From Amorphochlora amoebiformis (taxonomy: Eukaryota; Cercozoa; Chlorarachniophyceae), in NCBI GenBank assembly GCA_054601695.1, contig BAAHQB010000137.1:310001-374000 (forward strand): a stretch of DNA of 64,000 bases. The letters are read 5' to 3'. How positions within the stretch are numbered: position 1 is the stretch's first letter; every line of letters starts with the position of its first letter. Under the pieces are notes generated by a model. The model had not been told where the DNA came from, ran no database searches, and worked only from the letters and a program-made list of their open reading frames with translations. Both the position numbers and the translations under genes were made by a program. Below, one piece after another: positions 1 through 64,000 of the stretch.

Positions 1-54
1 TGCCATTGTGGTGTGTATGTAGGATAGGATATATATATTATATATATGTATATA

Positions 55-140
<86 letters not shown>

Positions 141-147
141 GTTTTAC

Positions 148-38409
<38,262 letters not shown>

Positions 38410-38535
38410 TGAGTGAGGTATATCCTTCCATCCTTCGCTAAACCCCTAAAAAAGCCGTATTATACGGCTAGCTCATTGTCTTTCTCTCGGGAAAACGCTC
38501 TATCAACCCTTCATCACCTCTCCTGCTCTCTCTTT
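38410..38535. promoter_or_regulatory. Short divergent intergenic region
   Basis: Only about 125 bp separate the CPSF1 start (38409, minus) from the first plus-strand splice acceptor, TCTCTCTTTTGCAG at 38527-38540. It is unique sequence without TA arrays, so it probably holds a shared promoter. I see no recognisable core element. Confidence 0.4.
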
Positions 38536-38540
38536 TGCAG

Positions 38541-41094
<2,554 letters not shown>

Positions 41095-41279
41095 CGTTAG
41101 CTCCAGGGTCAAGATTAGGCTAATTGTTAGGATTTAAATATCTCTCGAGACAACTCCCTCACATGGCATGAATCCAGGTGTAGGGAGATGAGTATCTCTA
41201 CTACGAAGGACAAAATGTTGGATTGATGGATAAATAGATGTTTATGTATGAAAGTTTGTGTGTAAGTATACAAAATTAG

Positions 41280-41353
<74 letters not shown>

Positions 41354-41377
41354 TATATATATATATATGTAATATAT

Positions 41378-41411
<34 letters not shown>

Positions 41412-41432
41412 ATATGTAATATATATATATGA

Positions 41433-41464
<32 letters not shown>

Positions 41465-41482
41465 TGTAAAAATAAATGCATA

Positions 41483-41530
<48 letters not shown>

Positions 41531-41534
41531 CACA

Positions 41535-41585
<51 letters not shown>

Positions 41586-41702
41586 TGTATGTATATATGT
41601 GTGTATAATGTATATGTGTGTATATATGGTATATATATGTGTAAAATACATGTATATATTTATATATGCGTTTACATGCTTGCTCTCCGTTTATTTAGGC
41701 GC

Positions 41703-41783
41703 TCAATCGAATTCAAAGTTTGACCTGTGAACGCAGATCCAGGCACCAAAAATAATACATAAACGAACACCCCAATATACATA

Positions 41784-41827
<44 letters not shown>

Positions 41828-42147
41828 GAATACATATATATGTAAATATACATATACATATATCAATATGTATAATGTTATGAATATATATGTGTAAATA
41901 TATATATATATATATATATATATTTACAAGTATTTGTACATATATATATTGTGGATATATACTATGATATATGTATATATACATATATATAAGCATGTAT
42001 TGTAGATATATGTATATGTTTGTAGATATATTTATATGTATGTGTACGTGTATATGTATATATGTACATATGTGTGTATATGTATATATTACATATTACA
42101 ATGTATATTCTATATATAAAACGTAATATTTACATATACTTATATAC

Positions 42148-42239
<92 letters not shown>

Positions 42240-42439
42240 CTTACTCTAGTATGTGTATATATATATATATATATATAATATATATATATATATATTATAT
42301 ACCTCAGCTCGCCTCGGGAGGGCACATTTTCGAGAAACATGACGAGAGAAAGTCTAGATTCTAACACCACGACGTCAACCAAGGAGAGGAAGAATTTTAG
42401 AAAATTATCAATGTCCCCAGAGGTGGGTTTGATGAATGT
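41703..42439 (-). CDS. Last two exons of an unrecognised gene
   Basis: Exon 42303-42439 (acceptor aatacag, phase 0 in, phase 2 out) encodes 45 residues including [19 protein letters not shown] and [18 protein letters not shown]. Exon 41703-41724 adds RSNFEFD and a stop. The intron between holds TA arrays. Upstream exons should lie above 42.5 kb; an island at about 43383-43405 is a candidate. Faintly formin-like in pattern, but too short to assign. Confidence 0.55.
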
Positions 42440-42493
42440 CTGTATTAGTAAGTGAATTTAAGTGAGCAGATATGCATGTATCTATGTATATAT

Positions 42494-42537
<44 letters not shown>

Positions 42538-42602
42538 ATGTATATATATATATATATATATATTTAAATGTGTATTCTATATAAATTTAAAAATGTAACG
42601 CT

Positions 42603-42665
<63 letters not shown>

Positions 42666-42733
42666 ATGTACACATGTAAACATATCTATACATGCAAACA
42701 TATCTAAATGTCTGTGTAGGTATACGTGTATAC

Positions 42734-42820
<87 letters not shown>

Positions 42821-42927
42821 ATGTGTGTGTGTGTGGGTACGTACAACACATATATACGTTTGTATGCATTACACATAAATAAACGTATATTAAAACAAAT
42901 TACAGGCCAAGCACACACACACACACA

Positions 42928-42982
<55 letters not shown>

Positions 42983-43036
42983 ACAGAAAGTATATACACA
43001 TTCACATACACATATACACATATATTTATATATATA

Positions 43037-43078
<42 letters not shown>

Positions 43079-43134
43079 ATATATATATATATATATATTT
43101 TGTATGTATATATATATATATATATATATTATAT

Positions 43135-43201
<67 letters not shown>

Positions 43202-43316
43202 GTAAATATATGTATATATACATATTAAATGTACATATACAATACATATATAGAGACATAAATTTGTATATATAAACATATACACATACATAGACACATA
43301 TATATTATTTAAACAA

Positions 43317-43363
<47 letters not shown>

Positions 43364-43652
43364 GTGGGCATATACATTCAGATACCCGCATCCATGTCAA
43401 CCTCGCCACTGGACACGATGAGGTTTATTTGTATGTATGTTTTAAGTACCATTTTGGTCCAATTCGATATACACATATACATATACACACTTATATATAT
43501 ATATATATATATATATGTGTATATGTATATGTATGTATACATATAACACATATATATGTATATATGCATATCTTCAGATATATAAATTCACATGTATACT
43601 TATCACCTGTATGATATTTGTGTATGATACTATTGCGTACAAAATACATACG

Positions 43653-43707
<55 letters not shown>

Positions 43708-44015
43708 AACATATTTAAATATACATACATATATATATATATATATAAATGTGTGTGTGTGTTTTGTCTGAGTGTATATACAATATACTTGAACTCAGAA
43801 CTGTACGGCCGAGCGTATCGACGACGCATACACGAGATTTCGCAATCAGAAAGAGAATCGTTGCCCAAACCCTTAGCAGTCACCCAGTAATCAACACTTC
43901 TAGCCTTTCCTCGGCATATTATTCTTGATATATCTCCCTCTGTCTCTCCCGACTACTCTCGATGTCAGTCACTCTCTCTCTCTCTCTCTATCTTTCCTCT
44001 CTCTCTCTCTCTATC

Positions 44016-44059
<44 letters not shown>

Positions 44060-44099
44060 GTCCATTCTCCTCTTCCCCCGTCTTTCTCTATATTATATA

Positions 44100-44146
<47 letters not shown>

Positions 44147-44562
44147 ATATATGTATATAAATAATATATATATATATACATATATGTACATATGTATATA
44201 AAACATATATATCTCGCTATCTGCCCACCACTCTCTCTCCTCTCTCTCAACTTTTATCTCTCTCCCTCCATTTTGTCCCATCCACCTCTCCCCCACATAT
44301 GTCTCCTCCTTTCTCTCTATTCCTCCACTCTGTTGTTCTCAACTCTCTCTCTCTCTCTTTGTTTCTTCTGCCACTGGGAGGAAAACGAGCGTGGAGGAGA
44401 GAAATACGCGTGAGAATTCGGTTTGATATTCTTATGGTTTTTCCCTTCATCTTTTGACTATTCAGGATTATAGCATATTTATGGATGATAGGCGGGTGAA
44501 AGTCATGGTATCGATATAATGAGTAGATGTATTTTCTAGAGTATACATAATATAAAAATAAT

Positions 44563-44627
<65 letters not shown>

Positions 44628-44636
44628 TCTTGTGTG

Positions 44637-44682
<46 letters not shown>

Positions 44683-44929
44683 GCATGTACATAGACACAT
44701 GAACATGTACATAAAATATATGTATGTAGCTGAAGTATGTTATTGCTTATATGTAAGTAGATGTGTACATATTTAGTATCATGAACTAATTTTATCTTTA
44801 TTAGTATCATTATTACTATCACTACTAAGTCCTGTCAATGTTATAGCATACAGCTTATATACGTACATAACATATATATATATATATATGTATATAATAT
44901 ATATATATATATATATATTATTGTGTGTG

Positions 44930-44991
<62 letters not shown>

Positions 44992-45222
44992 ACATGTACA
45001 TGCATACATATATATTCATATATCTATAACTCATAAGTCTGGTTCATCCTCCCATCCCATCCTCTCTCGTGCCATCCCTTCAACCGGACTCCACAGGGTA
45101 TTCAATCTGATCTATACCATTCCCCATCTTTTCCTTTCTGTCTTCCATCTATCCATGTATGTTTCCTCCCTCCTCTCTTTCCACTGTTATACACCCTTTT
45201 ACACACACACACACACATACAC

Positions 45223-45269
<47 letters not shown>

Positions 45270-45380
45270 CATATATATATACATAATATATATATATATA
45301 ATATGTGTGTGTGTGTGTGTGTTTGTACAAATGTACGAAATCTATTTAAATAAATAGAACAGCGCGGGGAGAAGAGAGGA
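42440..45380. other. Region without a convincing gene
   Basis: TA and TG arrays, a CT-rich block (43970-44056 and 44225-44360), and an island at 43790-43900 that is open in several frames on both strands (for example [19 protein letters not shown] on minus). Any exons of the gene ending at 41703 would be here. Confidence 0.6.
43970..44360. repeat. CT-rich tracts
   Basis: (CT)n with variations at 43974-44056 and a second CT-rich part at 44225-44360. Comparable pyrimidine tracts lie at 48445-48620 and 55120-55560, within introns of the plus-strand gene. Confidence 0.85.
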
Positions 45381-61077
<15,697 letters not shown>

Positions 61078-61604
61078 CGCGCAATTCTAGAATTGCGGCG
61101 CTTGAATTTAACGGTTGTAATAATGGATTGCTTATGCACCGTAGAAACCCGCTTGTCTAACTACTAGATTAGTCTAGTAGTGACTACTAGAAATATTAGA
61201 ACTACTAGAACTATAGAACTACTAGTAAGGACAATCTACAAATCTACTAAATCCAAGTAGAGCATGATCGATCACTAGGATCGATACAGCTATATCATTA
61301 TATATCTCTAGATCTAGCCAGATACATATACCGTATGATCCATATCTAGCATATACTAAATATAAATTAGAACGTAGTCTCAGGCTACTGTAGTATATCA
61401 TACGTGTTAGATACATATACATATATCTAGATATATATCTAGATATATATATATTTTCTGGATATATATGTACATAGGTATATAAATATATCATGGCATG
61501 TATATATAAATATCTACTATCTACTGATCTAGACTATAGTCTAGATAGTACATACACATACACATATACATAATTATACATATACATATGTATTATTATA
61601 TTAT

Positions 61605-61642
<38 letters not shown>

Positions 61643-61799
61643 CATTGACTGGACAATTTGAATATCGGCAAACTGAGTGTTTCGAATTCGAATTCAAATT
61701 AATAAATTGACTATTGGTACCATAGTTTAGCTTAGGAGTTCATCTACAAGTTACACTGATCGATATTTCAATTGTTAGCCAAACAACATACTGAACGCC
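61078..61799. other. Convergent intergenic region
   Basis: About 720 bp between the stop codons of the plus-strand gene and SNRNP40. It contains short imperfect repeats of ctactagaact and tagatatatatctagatata palindromes near 61420-61450, and one TA array at 61605-61638. No gene seen. Confidence 0.6.
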
Positions 61800-62026
61800 T
61801 TACATAATAATCTCGCCAATGTAAATTTTCTTGTCGTTGGAACATGACACGACTATCGGTTCTTTCGGGTGAAAGTCAACCTCGTTCACAGATCCCTGGT
61901 GTCCTGGGAGCTGGTACATTATCCTGATCGAAAATACGTTTTTTCCCGCTATGAATATGTAGAATTTATGTACATGTATGCATCTACATACACATATACA
62001 TATTACATACATATATACACATATAT

Positions 62027-62092
<66 letters not shown>

Positions 62093-62221
62093 CACACACG
62101 AAGGTTGGATGTCTGTATAGATTCATATGGATGTACATAGACATATACATGTGCATGTATATGCATGTATATGTATATATATATATGTATGTATATATGT
62201 GTGTGTGTATATATATTATGT

Positions 62222-62293
<72 letters not shown>

Positions 62294-62321
62294 CCATATA
62301 TATGTATATGTATAAATATAT

Positions 62322-62388
<67 letters not shown>

Positions 62389-62495
62389 AATACATATATA
62401 TATATATATAATATATAATATATATACATATATATATATATATTAATATGCATATATTTCTATATATTATGTATATACGTATAGATACATACATA

Positions 62496-62546
<51 letters not shown>

Positions 62547-62615
62547 TTTATATATATATTATATATTATATATACATATATAATATACTTATAAATATAC
62601 ATATGTATATAAATA

Positions 62616-62659
<44 letters not shown>

Positions 62660-62841
62660 TTACATATATATGATGAGTATACAATAGTTTCACAGAACTA
62701 CATACACACAAATTTATATAATATATATATATATATATATACATATATACATATATATATTATATACACTACTTACACACACATACATATAATTAAATAT
62801 TTACACACATATATTTCTACCTATATATATATATATGTATG

Positions 62842-62886
<45 letters not shown>

Positions 62887-62965
62887 CATATATATATTAT
62901 TTAGTATTAACGATGCATACATAAGATTGTTTACACACTAAATATATATATAGATATATACTTAT

Positions 62966-63009
<44 letters not shown>

Positions 63010-63951
63010 CGTGTGTACATTTACATATATTTGTATATTTATTACTTATGTTGTGTATGTATGTCCGTGTATTTATTACAATATATATATATATGCACGT
63101 GACTGCATACCTTCCGCTGGTGGCATCCCAGACATAAACCTGTCGGTCCGCCGAGCCAGCCTGATTAGCAAGCGTCAGTGGAATGGATGACTCGATGAAT
63201 TCACTGACCGTAATCTTTGTCCCATCCGGCGACCATGCGCATTTGAGGAGGGTCTTGTCCATATTGTGCTGTGAATTGTGTTGTTCCATCAGGCGGCGAC
63301 ACAGTAGGCGAATTACATTCTTCAAAAATTTGCACAGGGATGATGCTGACTCACCCTATGCCCCATGAATTTCCGCGTGAATCTTGGTGTAGACACGTAT
63401 GCTCTGACGTCCCAGGAGATTAGGGAGTTGTCCATTGAGTTTGACAGGAGATGTCTCCCGTCGACACTCAGCTCTAGGCCCGTGACGCAATCCCTATGGC
63501 CCTTCAGCTTGTACAAAACTTTCTCCTTCCGAAGATCCCATACCTAAGAGTCGAGAGGTTTGTAGGTGAACTTGGCACAAAGCGCCGGTGTTATCGAGGC
63601 CCAATAATCTAATACCCACTCTAGGAGGAGGGTGGGGGTTAGGAATAGGAAACCCATGAGCAGCTTGCTATTGTAAGTATTGTACCTTAATTTCCTCATC
63701 AATTCCTCCCGTGAACGCCTGGGTGGAGTCGTCGGAGAAGCAGCAGGCAAAGACTGGGAACTTGGCCTTCTCATCCTCCAGGTCGATTATGTGGCCCCGG
63801 GTTCTCAAATCCCACATCTAGTATGTCCAAACACATGAAGTCGATTTATAAGTTTAGCCAATGATCGAGGGATACCTTTGTGGAGCCGTCGTCTGACGCA
63901 GTTAGCACAAACGGGTCCCCTCGGCGGCTTCCACAGATACTATTTACACAC
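61800..63951 (-). CDS. SNRNP40: U5 snRNP 40-kDa WD40 protein, 5' end outside window
   Basis: A WD40 beta-propeller subunit of the U5 snRNP that binds the Prp8 scaffold in the spliceosome. Exons: 63876-63951, 63686-63817, 63355-63543, 63209-63268, 63111-63160 and 61800-61923. Every junction is GT-AG and phases chain exactly to the stop at 61800. Repeats are plain: [76 protein letters not shown], and [20 protein letters not shown]. The C-terminus, [12 protein letters not shown], matches the family's SDKRLYMGEIQ. About 200 residues are present of the usual roughly 350; the N-terminal repeats lie beyond the right edge. Four introns are 48-142 bp, but the last (61924-63110) is 1187 bp and filled with TA arrays. 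Confidence 0.97.
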
Positions 63952-64000
63952 CTAGTGGAATTGTGTAATTAAGCACTTCCCTAGACAGTGTGAAAATAGC

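Overview
The window is nuclear DNA of a eukaryote. The genes have GT-AG introns with CTAAC/TACTAAC-like branch sites, there is no operon structure, and the interstitial telomere-type repeat is TTAGGG. Most of the length is low complexity: (TA)n arrays in nearly every intron, plus (TTAGGG)n, CT, GT and ATT repeats. I cannot name the organism; a protist or alga with repeat-bloated introns fits best. Nearly all long open frames are simple-repeat translations, and the real coding sequence is small exons scattered between arrays. I found these by looking for splice sites, phase continuity and family similarity recalled from memory.

Layout. (1) 148-38409, minus strand: one gene for the 160-kDa subunit of the cleavage and polyadenylation specificity factor (CPSF1/CPSF160). 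It is spread over about 38 kb as more than 35 exons of roughly 24-230 bp, and its 3' end lies off the left edge. (2) 38.41-38.53 kb: a short divergent intergenic region. (3) about 38.8-41.09 kb, plus strand: an unrecognised multi-exon gene. (4) 41703-42439, minus strand: the last exons of an unrecognised gene. (5) 45381-61077, plus strand: a long, phase-consistent, unrecognised gene or genes, again with tiny exons in repeat introns. (6) 61800-63951, minus strand: the U5 snRNP 40-kDa WD40 protein (SNRNP40), 5' end off the right edge, convergent with gene 5.

Two recognised genes belong to pre-mRNA processing: CPSF1 in 3' end cleavage, SNRNP40 in splicing. A dispersed element of about 270-380 bp with TG...CA ends occurs at least seven times, always inside introns or between exons. 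The most unusual features are: exon-edge copies ('ghost' exons) repeated beside the true exons; a few possible introns of 16-26 nt; and telomere-type repeats that mostly read CCCTAA in the sense of the surrounding transcript, often just before 3' splice sites.
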